From contig CM049306.1 in assembly GCA_026874595.1 (NCBI GenBank), forward strand, positions 29,875,519-29,939,518: 64,000 nucleotides of DNA, written 5' to 3'. How positions within the stretch are numbered: the stretch's first letter is position 1; each line of letters opens with the position of its first letter. Under the pieces are notes generated by a model. It was not told the DNA's origin, did not search any database, and saw nothing but the letters and a program-made list of their open reading frames with translations. The stretch is from Sipunculus nudus (taxonomy: Eukaryota; Annelida; Sipuncula; Golfingiida; Sipunculidae). The position numbers and the translations under genes were made by a program. This document shows, one piece after another, positions 37,396-50,877 of this stretch.

Positions 37396-40060
37396 TGTGT
37401 CAGTCCTTCAGTTAAGAATATCACTACTGGCACTTTCAGATTGCAAATCTAGTATTGGCCCTGTAGAATATGCTGGAGGTCTACAGTCTCTTCCTTATAG
37501 AAACATATTGAAATGCCAAGTAATAATATAGTAATATTTGATAGATTGGTGGATAAATGCCATAGGTAAAAGCGCAATGAAGGAATGAGGCATGTAGTAT
37601 GTTCCACCATGGGGTGCTCAGTGAGATTTACCACTGTCCGGGCACTGACTTACTACGCCAAGCAGGATCTGCGAGAGACCACCACCATTTTTACCCGCAC
37701 TGGTGACTTTACAGAAAAGCTACAACATCCACCGCCACAAAGGCAAAAGCAGCATACATTCCCTCCCAGCAGTGGAAACCTAGCCATACCAATCGAGAGC
37801 GGAACCTGATCCTTAAAACGACAGAGCTTCGAGATGAATGCCATTTTATACTTGCAGTTTCTGCTATTTAGACAACATTAGCAAGTTTTTTCGTGATAAG
37901 CGAGTGGTCATCTCCGGAACATTCCTCTGGCTGCTACTCGGTTACCATGGTCCCAGCTTAAGACTGTCTTTGGAGTACATTCCTGTCAAATATCCATGCC
38001 TTATCAAACCCTGACATTAAAAAAATTTGAACCACTCATGGAGGCTGCCATTTTGTATACAGGTTAAAATGTGGATGTTGCAAGTTACATTTTGGAACTA
38101 AGGATACACTGCTTGTTTTCACGAATTGGCAGATAAAAAAAAAAAATCAGTTGCAGTGGAGGAATGAGACGTAAGCCCAATTTACTAGAATCAAAACCAA
38201 AACCACAGGCATCAAACTCTTTCAGAAATGCAGTAAAGTCTATATTTTCACAGTATCTCTGTCCTATTATGGTTGTCAGGGGCATTAGTCACATGAACGA
38301 AAACTAATTTAGAAGCTGCTGATTGGCTGCTCGCTGTCATAAATGTTCTGTAAAATGTTGGCAAGCATAGGAGATGCTGTGTCACCTAGCCACAAAATTA
38401 AGAACAGTCTGGATTTTTGTAAAGTGTTAATATTGTTTCTTGTCTTGAACTTTTTCATCACTTTTTACTCCATAGGCTTTACTCTAATTAATCTTCATAT
38501 TACCAGGTATGTGGCTATGCTTTCACAGACCTTGATTCAACAACCAGCTCTGGCGTCTTTTTCGTGGATAATGATAATTGTGGACATGATTCATTTGATT
38601 GGTTGAATTGCCTTATTTATTATTCATGAATTTGAGACATTAGTGGCTTGCTAATTCAAGGTTTGTGAAAAGTGTAGCCACAGACTTGGTGGTAGGAAAA
38701 TGCTCTTATTACTTTTCCGGTCATATCACCTTCCTGCTTCTTCGACCTATTATGACATGTAGACTATTTTATTGTATTCATTTACCTATCTCCAGCAAAA
38801 CAGGAAAGGCTCAGTGACCAGCCCAGCCTTGACTGCCCAAAAGCCAGTGTTATTGTTTGGCTTACGCGTCGCCCACATACTGGCCTATGTATGTGGGATG
38901 CTGGGTTGTTGTGCTATCAATTTTTAAACAAAATGTTACAATATTGTCTCATTGGTCCTCCTCATTGGGCTGGTTAGAGAACCATTCAAGTTTTGCTAGA
39001 GACAGGAACATGGCTACATTAAAAAATCCTAATGTCAGTGTCATTATAGGTAAATGAAGGGTGAACAAAGTTGGAGCTAGTATGACATATTTTTTTAAGA
39101 ATACTGCCTTTGGTACCTCTGGGATATGGTGATCACCAGATGTCAAGTACCGTAGTGCCAACATCTTGCAACTTTTTGGTACCCAACAAAAGGCCCACTG
39201 ACTGGATGTCTATGTTGTCATAGTAACTGAACAGAAACTGATTTATGATTATGATTATTGTCATTGCCTTGGATAAAGGTGAAGGTTGCCAAGTGGGGCA
39301 AATGGGGTTACTCGATGTAGCCCTAGTTCACCAGTGGTTAATACCACCAATTTTCCACTTCACAACTCATATTTTTCATATTACCCAGAGGTAACAAATG
39401 CAGCATAAGAGTACTAAGGCTTTAAAAGCCCTTCACCTACTTCAATGCCAAACCATGTGGTAATGTTTAAATTTTGAGGAAAATTTGCCAAAATCCAGTT
39501 GAATTTCCGTGGGAATAGACTAAAGGTAATATTTAATGTGTTACAAGTGATAAACTTCATTATTTATTGATGTACCTGTCAAGCATCAGTCTGTGATTGC
39601 AGTCATCAAGAGTTTGGTTCTAAAATGCCTCATCAGATGGCACCACCACCATTGGACATACATTCTGCAGTGTCTCATCAGGTTGCACCACCATCAAGGC
39701 TGTTTGCGATCACAAGCCAAGTTGATTACATTAACCACTGTTTAAGTATGTGTAATGCATGTTTCACTTGAATCTCAAGAATATGCATAATACTGAAGTT
39801 TTGTAGGTTGTCTTCAAATAAGAAAACTTTCCACAAATAATCCATTAACTCCTCATATTCAAGACAAAACAGTTAAATTTGAACGAAATTATGAAAAAAA
39901 TAACCATGAGATTTGATTGTTGGGCTCTTGATGTTTCAGTGCAGACTTAATTAAAAATGATTTGCTTTTACATTGCTGAATAAAAAATTGTATAGATTGT
40001 TGAATCTTACATGTTACTCTCATTGGTTTTGTGTCTAATATATCTGAATGACCTCGGTTG
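37396..40060. other. Non-coding stretch; GC-richer at 37585-37990
   Basis: The block 37585-37990 is unique and GC-richer, with a frame of 74 codons that matches nothing I know and an antisense shadow; it could be conserved non-coding DNA. The rest is AT-rich, with nothing recognised. Confidence 0.4.
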
Positions 40061-41983
40061 CAGACTTGGGTCAAGTACATGTACTTGTACTTGGTACTTG
40101 TACTCAAGTACAAAATTTTCAGTACTTGGCCTGTACTTGTACTTGGTACTTTTTACCAAGTACAGTACTTGTACTGTACTTGTACTTGCTTAAAATGTAC
40201 TTGAAAAATCAAGTACATTTCAAGTACTAGTCAAGTACATGTATCTTTTTAATTATTTTTAATACAGAGCATATGGATTGATGGATGTGAGACAAGATGT
40301 ACATGTCACAATAATAATAGCCTACACTATTTAACATCAAACATGCCTCTGTTTATCCATGGTTTACTAATCAAAGGTCAGATTGTGCCAGGTAACTTAT
40401 TTGGCTGTGACCTACTCTGTCCAGTGTTCTTATGTAATTAGCACCAGTGGTCACCAGCAATGTGGCAGCTGGCCCATGCTTGCCTCCACAATAGGCACAT
40501 CCTGGGCAATTACTGGACAAGAACTGAGTCTGTTCAGCATTATTTGCTGATATTCTTCATGATCAAGGGGCTCACAGGAAGTAATAGAAAGTAATATGTA
40601 TTACTCTATTACTTTGCCTTCTGTTACCATTACTATTACTATTACAGCTCAAATTTTTGAGTCTATTACTATTACTATTACTATTACATAGAAAAAGCTG
40701 TAATAGTCTATCCTTAGACCTGATTATATGAACAGCTTGTGGAAACACTACCCACTTAATAGTTCTGCCGAGTAAGTTTGTCCCAGGTTACATCTGCTCA
40801 TGCACCAGGTTAATTAGCCGTGGTAACTGAGAAGGTCAGGTTGGTATTAATGGTGGGAGTCAGTTCCTTTTTCATAATCGATCATCAGTTTAAGCAATCC
40901 GATCGATGATCGATTAGTAATTGGTACAGGCAAATATAAAGAAATATGCAATTATCTGTGAAACTGTACTTTCTTTACCTAGCCCGCATGTCTTAGTAAT
41001 TCTCCCTAAAAAAAAAGTTTTGCCTTTTTTATATTTTCTTATTATCAGTAAGATATGCTTTTCAAAGTTTCATTTTAATTATTTATAATAAACAAGAATT
41101 AAACCACTATCCAGGACATCTACTTGCTGCATAGACCTAGAGAATTTATGGAGCATTTTAACACCATACCGCCCATACTGTGAATGAACATCTTGTTACA
41201 AAACTCCACGCTTATTCTGCAGCTTCCTGCCAGTTTACAGAGGTATATTATGTCCTTGGTTCTTGCATCTACCCTGTTATACTCAGTTACATACGGAACA
41301 AAGACTAATTATTTGAAGTGCAAAATGTTGTAAAAAATGGAAGTATAAATTTTAGCCTATAAGATAATAGGCATTCTGGGAAAAAAAGTCATGATTATGA
41401 TGTAATCGATAGTTGCCTTTGTTAATCGAGCGCTTATAAGTGGCAGGAAACTGACTGACTTTCAATAAAACTCGATCGGCCCACCAGTTGGTAATGAGTA
41501 AATCTGGAATTGAGTTGTCACAGCTGAACTATACACAACCATCAGGTGGACTGTTGCTGATCAGCTATGAGTTTTACACACCTGAGCGACTAGTACAGAA
41601 ACTCTAAAGCCACTATATAATAAGTGACAGAATTGGCAGATTCAGAATAGTCATTCAGAAAAGGCATCAAAGCACCATTTCTTGTGTACTGATATACGAC
41701 TGTGTAATAGTGATTATAAATACTGAAAGGCCATCAAGACTGTCACCCTGGATTACCTAGAATAACAAAAAAAAACTTTCAGCAATTTGAGCATTAACCC
41801 ACATTTTTGTGTACCAGTACTGATATCTGACTGCGTAACACTGTGTATAATATAGGTAATTGTTTTATCAATGAATATTCAGAAAAAAATTGTTTTTAAT
41901 TAAAAGTATTTGTACTTGTACTCAAGTACACACCCCTGTACTTATACTTGTACTCCAGTACATTGAAAAATTGTGTACTTGTA
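40061..41983. mobile_element. CAAGTAC-rich DNA element, composite and truncated
   Basis: The left end CAGACTTGGGTCAAGTAC leads into dense GTACTTG/CAAGTAC words (40071-40240). A similar block at about 41905-41983 would be the other end, cut off by the next element. Between them lie a TATTACTAT-rich foldback (about 40580-40700) and a segment with ATCGATGATCGAT-type subterminal words (about 40860-41465), probably further nested DNA elements. The style suggests hAT, but no target duplication could be shown. Confidence 0.45.
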
Positions 41984-43230
41984 CCGCCGCAGAGATTTCT
42001 TTTGGACACAATAACTCAAAAAATATTTCACGGATCTTTACCAAACTTGGAATATGTATAGATATGGGTGAGAGGACGACGCCTATTTAAAATGAGGTCA
42101 TGACCTCAACTAGGAGAGTGACCTTGACCTTGAATAGGTTCAATTTTGGGGAAAATCACACAAATTCTTAAATATCTCAAGAAAACTTGCATGGATTGAT
42201 CCCAAAATCAAGTTGATCGAAGATCATGGATAGGGTTGTCATGTTCCAGAAACTGGTGGCGCCACCTATTATTCTTTACTTGTTTTCATGCCGTTTAATA
42301 TCCCCAAAATTGCTACTTGACAGTACTGTGAGCATTATAAGTCAAAAACTAATGGACAGATTTCTTTCATATTATGCAAATACATAGATATGGGTTATGG
42401 GATGATGTTTATTTAAATTGGGGTCATGACCTTTCCTATGAGAGTGGCCTTGACCTTGAATATTGCCATATATGGTGAAAATCACACAAAATCATTAATT
42501 TCTCAATAAGGGATGCATGCATTGGTCCAAAAATCAACTTGACCGAAGATCTTGGATAGTAATGTCATGTACCGGAAACAGGTGGCGCCACCTGTTATTC
42601 TTTTACTTGTTTTCGTGCCGTTTAATACCCCATCATTGCCACTTAACAGTACATTTATAACCTGTGAGCATTATAAGTCAAAAACTAATGGACAGATTTC
42701 TTTCATATTATGCATATACATAGACATGGGTTATGGGATGATGTATATATAAATTGGGGTCATGACCTTTCCTATTAGAGTGGCCTTGACCTTGAATATT
42801 GCCATATATGGTGAAAAATTACACAAAATCATTAATATCTCAATAAGGGATGCTTGCATTGGTCCAAAAATCAACATATTCGAAGATCTTGGAAAGTATT
42901 GTCATGTACCGGAAACAGGTGGCGCCACCTGTTATTCTTTTACTTGTTTTGTGCCGTTTAATACCCCATCATTGCCATTTATCAGTACTGTGAGCATTAT
43001 AAGTCAAAAACTAATGGATAGATTTCTTGCATATACATAGACATGGGTTAGGGGATGATGTATATTGAAATTTGGATCATGACCTTTTCTATGAGAATGA
43101 CCTTTTCTATGAGTGTGGTCTGATATTAATTGTTGCTGAAGATGGGGGGCCTATTCTTAAAGGGGGGGGGGGGGGGGGGGATTAATTGTCTGGCGATACT
43201 ATGGCACCTGCGGTGCCAAGAAATATCTAG
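41984..43230 (+). mobile_element. Helitron-like element, family IV, 5'-truncated
   Basis: It starts at the CCGCCGC tract, then about three units of ~330 bp, each with GACCTTGACCTTGAAT or GCCTTGACCTTGAAT and the palindrome GGTGGCGCCACC (42255, 42581, 42918). The tail has G19 (43162-43180), TTGTCTGGCGATAC, the hairpin GGCACC-TGC-GGTGCC and a terminal CTAG before TT. The copy at 55503 supplies the missing 5' hairpin. Confidence 0.8.
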
Positions 43231-43750
43231 TTGTTATTAGTTTTAATAATATTACCTGAGACACACCTGCTGTAAGCAAAAAGGTAATCAGGTAAAATAA
43301 AAAAAATGTTGTGATATTAGGGTAACGTGAAAGTGGAATAAGATCATTTATACTGTAATGATTAAAGTGTATGAGTAGGACTTAGCCTGGTGCTGAAGGC
43401 TTTGGATTTCTCAGCTGAAGGTCTGCTTTGGCCTCAATGGCATAATGATGAAATGTGGTTAGAACCTCTGAGATAAGCTGTAGTGTCGATAGATTATGAC
43501 TTTTGGATTATTCCTAACACTGTGCTATAAAAGCTGAATTCCAGAAGGCAAAATAATAACATAATTTTCTTATCATTAGGAAACCTTCATCTTCATTCAA
43601 TACACTGTGCCACAACAGGACATGACCTTATCTTAGAAAACAATAATAATACCAGTGTTTCCACATACACCGAGGCAAACATGATCACTATGGATTGTGA
43701 CTCACTCAGTATAGTGATTCAGACAAATGGTGCCTTCTAGTACACTCTTA
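43231..43750. other. Non-coding stretch
   Basis: Nothing recognised. Confidence 0.5.
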
Positions 43751-43756
43751 TGCAGT

Positions 43757-44945
43757 GGTTATATGCTGCATTCTACTCTTGCTTAACCAGTGCTTGCTTT
43801 AGCAGCATTTGCTGGGTTTGACCACCATACAGCATGTGCAGGGATAATTATGTAATCAGACCATTGAGCGGTGTATTTCACATTGTGCATCCGAATCCAG
43901 GTTTGGAACCTGCAGCGCCCTGCTCTTATTGGTCTGATTGGATCGTTCTCCCTGTTAGTGTTGGGACGATACAGGTTTTTGATATCATGATAATTATTCA
44001 AATTTTATCGCGATATACCGTGATATCGCGATATATTTAATTATATATAATGGCAATAATAAGCCATCAATAATGATATTTATAACAACCACCTTTAAAG
44101 TTTTGACTTTATACAAGGGGTTAAGTATTAATATCATTTATATCTATTGTGCCAGTACCACAGAATGACTCATTAAGTGATGTAAGTTGCATGAAGGTCC
44201 TGCAGGTGTGCAAGCTTGAGGCGCGGGAAGTCCTGCCCCCATCGTCGAATCACGCTTGTCAGAACTTTCCATCAGTTTCCTATAGCTACATTAGAGCCGG
44301 AGAATCCCGGCGAATTTTCGGAGAGCGTGTCATACCAATCATGGCTAAATATACCATCCTAATTTTTTATGGCAAAATATGCAACCCGTATGGAATGTTC
44401 GATTCAGTTGTGACACTTTTATGTTGACATTTTCGTTCCATGTAATAAAAGCATAAATATGTGTATTTATTGCTCTTCAATTATAATGTTATTTTCTCCT
44501 GTAATTCTCAAGCTTTTGTCCTCTCTGATTCATCCTGCTACTTCCGGACATTTCCGGACTAATCCCGAAGTCTGTAAGCACACTTTTCCACCTACACACG
44601 GACATTTCCGACTAATCCCGAAGTCTGTAAGTACACGGTTCCACCCACGCGCGTGTATTCAGATACATGTGGTTTATAAAAATAAATGTGATTCTTTGAA
44701 ATAAATTTATTTTGAACCTAAAGGGCTTGCTTGTGAACCAAAATCGTGAACAAAAAATGATATCGTGGTATCGCGATAATAGGAAAGTTGACGGTATGAT
44801 AACCGTAGCTGTCAGATATCATGATAATACCGTATACCGGTAACCGTCCCAACCCTACTCCCTGTAAGTGCCAGTCACCTGGTGGTGAAACCCAGCAAAA
44901 TCCTGCTAAAGTGTAAATGAGAATGCAGCATATAATCAACACGCA
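43757..44945. mobile_element. Foldback (inverted-repeat) element, interrupted by a hAT element
   Basis: The left arm (from TTATATGCTGCATTCT to GCTGGGTTTGACCACC) is repeated inverted at the right end (GGTGGTGAAACCCAGC to AGAATGCAGCATATAA). Removing 43956-44857 leaves an element of about 290 bp. No transposase; the superfamily is not determined. Confidence 0.65.
43956..44857. mobile_element. hAT non-autonomous element with perfect 8-bp target duplication
   Basis: The ends are TAGTGTTGGGACG and CGTCCCAACCCTA (one mismatch when inverted). They are flanked by CTCCCTGT at 43948-43955 and 44858-44865. Subterminal ATCGCGATA and ATCATGATAAT words repeat near both ends. It is 902 bp long, and the short internal frames show no transposase. 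Confidence 0.9.
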
Positions 44946-47353
44946 AGCAGTGTAACCCTCCGACTCCAGAGAGATTTCTTAACACAACATCAAGAAGAGA
45001 TTTTGTTTGCCTATGCTTAAAATGTGATTACAGCAAAACTAGCTTTAAGATGGCAGAGTTGCTTTTCAGGGCAATTTATTTGTGAAAACTTGTAACTTAT
45101 TTATGGGATGAGGAAATTTCTTCATATGGCAACACCAATATAGTGTGTAAATACTATATATATATGCACTATCTGTGAATGCTTTGTTACTCTTTTGTTC
45201 CCAGCATTCCTTAACCTGTTAGTTTCCTTTTTGACTCTTTTTGGCCAAAAATTTTAAATGTAATCAAAGGATGGCAAGGTACTGGGTATCATAAAGACCC
45301 GTCTCTTGATTCTGTATTGAATTGGAATAGAAGTATCATAAAAATGCTTAAATTTGAATTTAATTAGACTTATTGGAATATTGACCCCAGGTCTGATATC
45401 TGTATAGAAAAGACTCGAAATCAAGTACCACATTGTGCAAATGGAAACACTAGGTTAGAGATGACTCAAGATTGATACCTGACTTGTACATGATTGTGAT
45501 GATGATACTCAACATCACAGTATCTCTTAAAAAAAAAACATGATTTTTTTTCATAGTGTAATCACAGCTCTTGTACAAATACAGATTTTGTAGATTTTAA
45601 ACCAATGACAAGATTGAATCCAATGTAAGAAAGTTAGAAATTTGTAAGAGACAGGTTCATAAGACTGGTGAATCAATAAGAAATAAAATCAAAGTGGTCT
45701 TGTCTGATGATACACAGTATGTAGCCTTAATCACTAAATTCTTATTCAGAAAGAACGTTTGGATCTATCAATGTAAAAAATAAAGTTTAGAATTTAAACA
45801 CAGTTGACAATATAACCTCCTTTCTATACCTTGATGAAAGTCATTAAGGACTATGCATATGACATATGGGCATAATTTATGATAGTTATATGCAAGTATA
45901 TAAGTACATGTGTACTCATTTCATCACTAAAACACACTTTGCAGACTTTTCAACTATCATATTCAATGTTACAGTCACATACACTTACATACATTGAGCA
46001 ACATCACTTTCCATACAGGTCACATGCATAATTTGTAAGAAATCAGTCCCAATTTTTTATGAGAAATTACAAAGCAAGATTCCAGCAACTCTAGACTATG
46101 AACAACCTGGATTAGGTGTAGCAGTGTAAAAAGTCTGCAATATTTTTTGCATAATGATATCAGATAACATATGCCAGCCAGGTTTGCTTGAGACTTTAAA
46201 TCAAACTATTGAAGATCATGACAGAAATAGTCAAACACAGTTAGTTTTAAACCAAGAGTGCTCCTTAGTTTTACAGGTAGTAGCTTAACACAAGGTTCTT
46301 TTATTTGCAGTTTTGACTGTATACAAGCTTGAAGGTATGTTAAAATACTCTGCATTAATAATCATTATATCTCATCTGGTTTTACAGGTCATAGGTGGAT
46401 ACTAGGCACCTCCAGCCTTATTTACGGGACAGGTTTTACAACAGGAGTGTATTTTCGGCATGGTTAGCTCCGTTCTCTTGAGCAGTCTCCTGCTTTGGTT
46501 GATTGAGCATTGTTAAATGTCATACTCGAGACTTTTTTGTACCTTGTCACTATCGACCTGCCTGGCCTATTTGTCATCAAATATATGACTAGAGCTGTTG
46601 AATACTCATAATAATATATGAATATTCATATTAAACTATGAAATTAATGAATATTCATATCAGCATTTTAATCAGATTGCACTGTTTGCACTGTAAAGCA
46701 TTCTTTGAGCCCTGTCTATATAAACATGTAAAATAAATCAGTTGTAAATTTACATATTTTGTTGCATTTTATCAATACTGATAGTATTGCTCTTTCAGTG
46801 CTGTTTTCCAAATTGGTTATGTTTGAACCAACAGATACCATGTTGATGAAGAGATATTATAAGAAATGTTTCAAAACCTATATTTAATTCTGCAATGATG
46901 TTTTAAATTTTATTTAACAATAAATTTAAATTTAGTGTATGTTAACTTTTGTAATAGAGAAGAAGGTTGAAAGCTTGGATCCGGACTGGCAAATAATCCA
47001 GATTGTAAATCGGTTTACTCTGTCCATACTAGGCCACAATCTGCATAAGTTCTGATAACTGTTGTCTGCTTGAAAAGTGGTCCCAAGTAGTTTCTTTAGT
47101 CTGGATTACAGTAAATTGGATCCTAGTATGTACAGGCTAATCTGTTTTCAGTCTGAGTGAGGGCAGTTTAGCTACCACTTTACCCAATCCTTCCTGGAAA
47201 TATCACTTTTTAAAGGCACATTAAACTGTGGAGTGCAAACTCACATTTGATCAAATAAACTGTATTAGGCTTTTGTAAAGTGAACTACAGTGCAGATGCA
47301 AAGCATACTACTTCCAGACTAAAGCAGACCATTTTGGCATAATTGTATGTTTT
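44946..47353. other. Non-coding stretch
   Basis: No supported gene. A small cluster of TGAATATTCATA palindromes lies at about 46600-46665, possibly a decayed short element. 46940-47340 is unique, with two TAATCC-type words. I see nothing else. Confidence 0.45.
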
Positions 47354-48456
47354 CAGCGCCACCTGCAACCATGTTTGCTCAGTGTCCATCTGTTCGTCTG
47401 CCTTGGGTTAAAATCACTCATATCTCTGCAGTGACTAGACTAATTCACCTGAAATTCGGCATGCGTAAACATCCTGGATAGCTTTTCTGATTTTATGACA
47501 GGTGGCGCCACCTACATTCACGTTTACGCTGCAGACATCCAGGCTCATATCTCGGAAACCGTTTGATAGATCAGGAAAATTTTTTTGCACAAATGTAGCC
47601 CTTGGAGAGCTTTATAACATACACAAAAAATGGTGGCACCACCTGCAACCATGTTTGCACAGTGTCCATCTGTTCGTCTGCCTTGGGTTAAAATCACTCA
47701 TATCTCTGCAGTGACTTGACTAATACACCTGAAATTCGGCATGCGTATACATCCTGGATAGCTTATCTGATTTTATGACAGGTGGTGCCACCTACATTCA
47801 CGTTTACGCTGCAGACATCCAAGCTCATATCTCGGGAACCGTTTGACCGATTGGGCCAAAATTTTGCATGTGTATAGATCTCACATAGCTCTTCATCATA
47901 CGCAAAACTGGTGGCGCCACCTGCAGCCATTTTTGCACAGCTCCTGTCTGTTTGTCTGCTATGGGATAAAATCACTCATATGTTGGCAGTGGTTTGACAT
48001 ATGTGCCTAAAATTTTGAAGGTTTATACATCCCCGACAGCTCTCTTGATTTTATGACAGGTGGCGCCACCTGCATTCTAGTTTATGCAGCAGACATCCAA
48101 GCTCATATCTTGGGAACCGTTTGACCGATTGGGCCAAAGTTTTGCAAAACTGGTGGCGTCACCTGCAACCATTTTTGCTCAGCGTCCATCTGTTTGTCTG
48201 CCACGGGCTAAAATCACTCATATACATGTAGTGGTTTGACTTATCTGTCTTAAATTTTGCATATGTATACAACTTGGACAGCTTTCTGGATTTTGTGGTA
48301 GGGGGGGGCAACCTACATACACAATTTGGCTGCAGACATCCATGCTAATAATCAACACTCTATTTCCCCTTGCCACTCAATCCATGCCTCACTTCACCCG
48401 TTCCACTCTGATTTAGGCGGATACACTTAGTCGCTTGTCGACTACCCGTATTCTAG
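47354..48456 (+). mobile_element. Helitron-like element, family V, 5'-truncated
   Basis: Tandem units of about 285 bp, each with CATATCTC-type and GGTGGCGCCACC palindrome words (47501, 47910, 48059). The 3' end is a hairpin TAGTCG-CTTG-TCGACTA, then CCCGTATT and CTAG before TT. Short frames on both strands are repeat artefacts. Confidence 0.7.
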
Positions 48457-48510
48457 TTTGATTCAGATATAAGAGCCTAATGCAGGTATGGCCCAAAAAA
48501 AGGGCATTTT

Positions 48511-50877
48511 AGCTGAGCTAACAAAGTCATCTGAGCTATAGTTAACACTCCTTGTCCGTCGTGCTTCCTCTGTCCATCCATCTGTCCTTTTGTCTGTCTG
48601 TCTGTTAACAGGGCACAAATAGTAACCGCTTGACCTAGAAACTTCTAACTGAAAACCCATGGAGGTCCATAAAACATCTCCTTGGAAACCTGAAATTAGG
48701 TCACTGTGACCTATATTCTTCAGTACCCCCCAGAATAATTAAAAACTTAATACAAAAGCTCCAGTATCTGAACAACTAATGCATTAAATGTCATGATTCT
48801 TTCAATGCATATTGATCATGGAGTGTTCATCAATTTTTGAAGACTGGTTGCACCACTTGTATTTACCATTTTTTGCTCAGCTGTCTATAAGTCATCTGAG
48901 CTACATATGTGGTCCATTGTCCATCATCCATCCGTCCATCTGTCACTGACTATAAGTCATCTGAGCTATAGTCTTGGTCCATTGTCCACAGTCTGTCAGT
49001 CCATCCATTAGACTGGCGCGTTTTGAAACCATTAGACCTATGAATCCAAAATCTGGCATACTGTTAGATGTCCTCAAGATCTCCTACCAAACCAAAAACT
49101 GGGTCACTTCGTTCCTTTGAGAAATTAAGGAGAAACATCAATTTTCCATTAAAAAACTATTATCACTTTTCAGGACTGCCTAATATCAAAACTACAAATC
49201 TGTTTTTCTTCATATTTGCCATAAATATTCCCCTATATAGTTTCTATGTACATGTCAGAAATTTAGTCAATATTACTTGATTTATTAAAGTTACAAGCCC
49301 AAATATAATACATTTTGTAAAAAATCAGGAATGATGTTAATCATTTAACTTTTATAAGTGTTGAAGCTAGAGACTTTTTTTCAGATATATAAATTTATTT
49401 AATCAAGATTCAATTATATTTCCAAAATTAGATCTAAATTTTATAAATTTTTTAAGTTATTAGCATTAATATAAAATCAGTACCTTAAATTTTTTCCAAC
49501 TTTGACCACGACACGCTTTTTCCCCCTCTAAGTCCATTTGATTTAATTTTCACAGCAGGTACAAATAAGTAATTAATCTGTTAAATTCTAAAATTTGAAA
49601 ATAAAAGCTCAAAAGTTAGGTTAGTTATTGAAGTTTCTTTCACAGGCTCTGTTGTATTCATTTGCATTACCAGGCTGCCCACTTCTCACTGCAGCCCTGC
49701 CTAGGTAACCTTGTTTAATAGTGATGCAACACTGGTCAAGCACCCATTCTGTCACAGGTGTACAGTTATTCTCATGTCACCTCCACACCTGTGGACTGGA
49801 AACTATTGCAACTGTTCACTTTTTATAAAATTGAAAAATAAAAAGGGTTTAATTAAATAAAATAGATCTAACTGAAAAAAAATATGTAAACTGCTGAATT
49901 GTCAACAGCTTACCAAAAAGCCAACCAATAAGCATAATAATAGTAAAGATCTTGTATTCACAAACTGCCTACTTGCTTCAGTATCAACATTAGGAAACAT
50001 GGTCAAATCACAAAATATTATTTGCAAAATGTCTTCGATCATATCAACCATCCGTGGCCTATATTACCTGTTCCTTTCAGACTTTATCTCCATTTGATAT
50101 TTTAGATTTTAAACTTCAAGGTCAACCTAAGCAGAGCAAAATGACCCATGAGTCCCTTGTAATCCTTGTTTTCTCTATTTTTGAGGTTTTAGATGAAGCA
50201 TTCTGTTCTTTAACAGGGCACAAATTGTAACTGTTAGACCTAAAAACTTCTTACTGTACATTCAGGGAGGTCCTAGGCTAATCTCCTTGGAAACCTAAAT
50301 TAGGTCATGGTAACCTATATTCTGTGGGCCAAAAACATGATTTCTTGCACCCTGAAAATCAGATGGGCATAAATTGTATCTGCTACGCCTAGAATGTTTC
50401 AGTGTTACATACAGGGAAGTCTTGGGCAGTCTCCAATGAAACCTGAAATTAGGTCATGGTGACCAATATTTTGCATGCTACTAGCCAAAACATTCTTGGT
50501 GATCTTCATGGATACCAGAAATTAGGTCATGGTGACTTATATTATGGCCAAAAACATTTTAAGCACCCAGACAGTCAGACAGGGTACAAAACTTTACTGT
50601 TGGACCTAGAATCTTCTGTCTTGACATCCAGGCATGTCCTTAAAAAAATGTGCATAGTCATTATTAGCTAAGCTGACTGCATACAAATAGACTAGATTTC
50701 ATTGGAATGGCTGGACATATTATCGTGCATGAAACTTTTGCTTCGTTGATTTTGAAGAACTTTAATTGCTACAGTTGAATGGGGATACCACCTACAAAAT
50801 TTGGCATTCAGATGAAAAGAATTCCTTTTCTGAATGTCTTCCTAGTCAGCTGAGCATCATGACCCATGGGTTACATG
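48511..50877 (+). mobile_element. Helitron-like element, family III, old diverged copy (outer)
   Basis: It begins after TTTT with AGCTGAGCTAACAAAGTCAT, a decayed 5' hairpin, with a GTCC/GTCT tract. Internal ~180-bp repeats (CAGGGCACAAAT... ACCTAGAA) continue on both sides of an inner copy at 48874-50159. It ends with CAGCTGAGC, GACCCATGGGTT and ACATG before TT, a degraded form of the terminal hairpin. Confidence 0.65.
48874..50159 (+). mobile_element. Helitron-like element, family III, inner diverged copy
   Basis: The start GCTCAGCTGTCTATAAGTCA is followed by a tandem duplication of the head near 48943. The end is GACCCATGAGTC with CTTG before TA. It is shorter than copies E and F because of internal deletions. 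Confidence 0.7.

Noticed and set aside
43880-43925. Possible tRNA-like B box (GGTTTGGAACC)
   Set aside because: No A box at the right distance and no tRNA fold; it lies within the foldback element.
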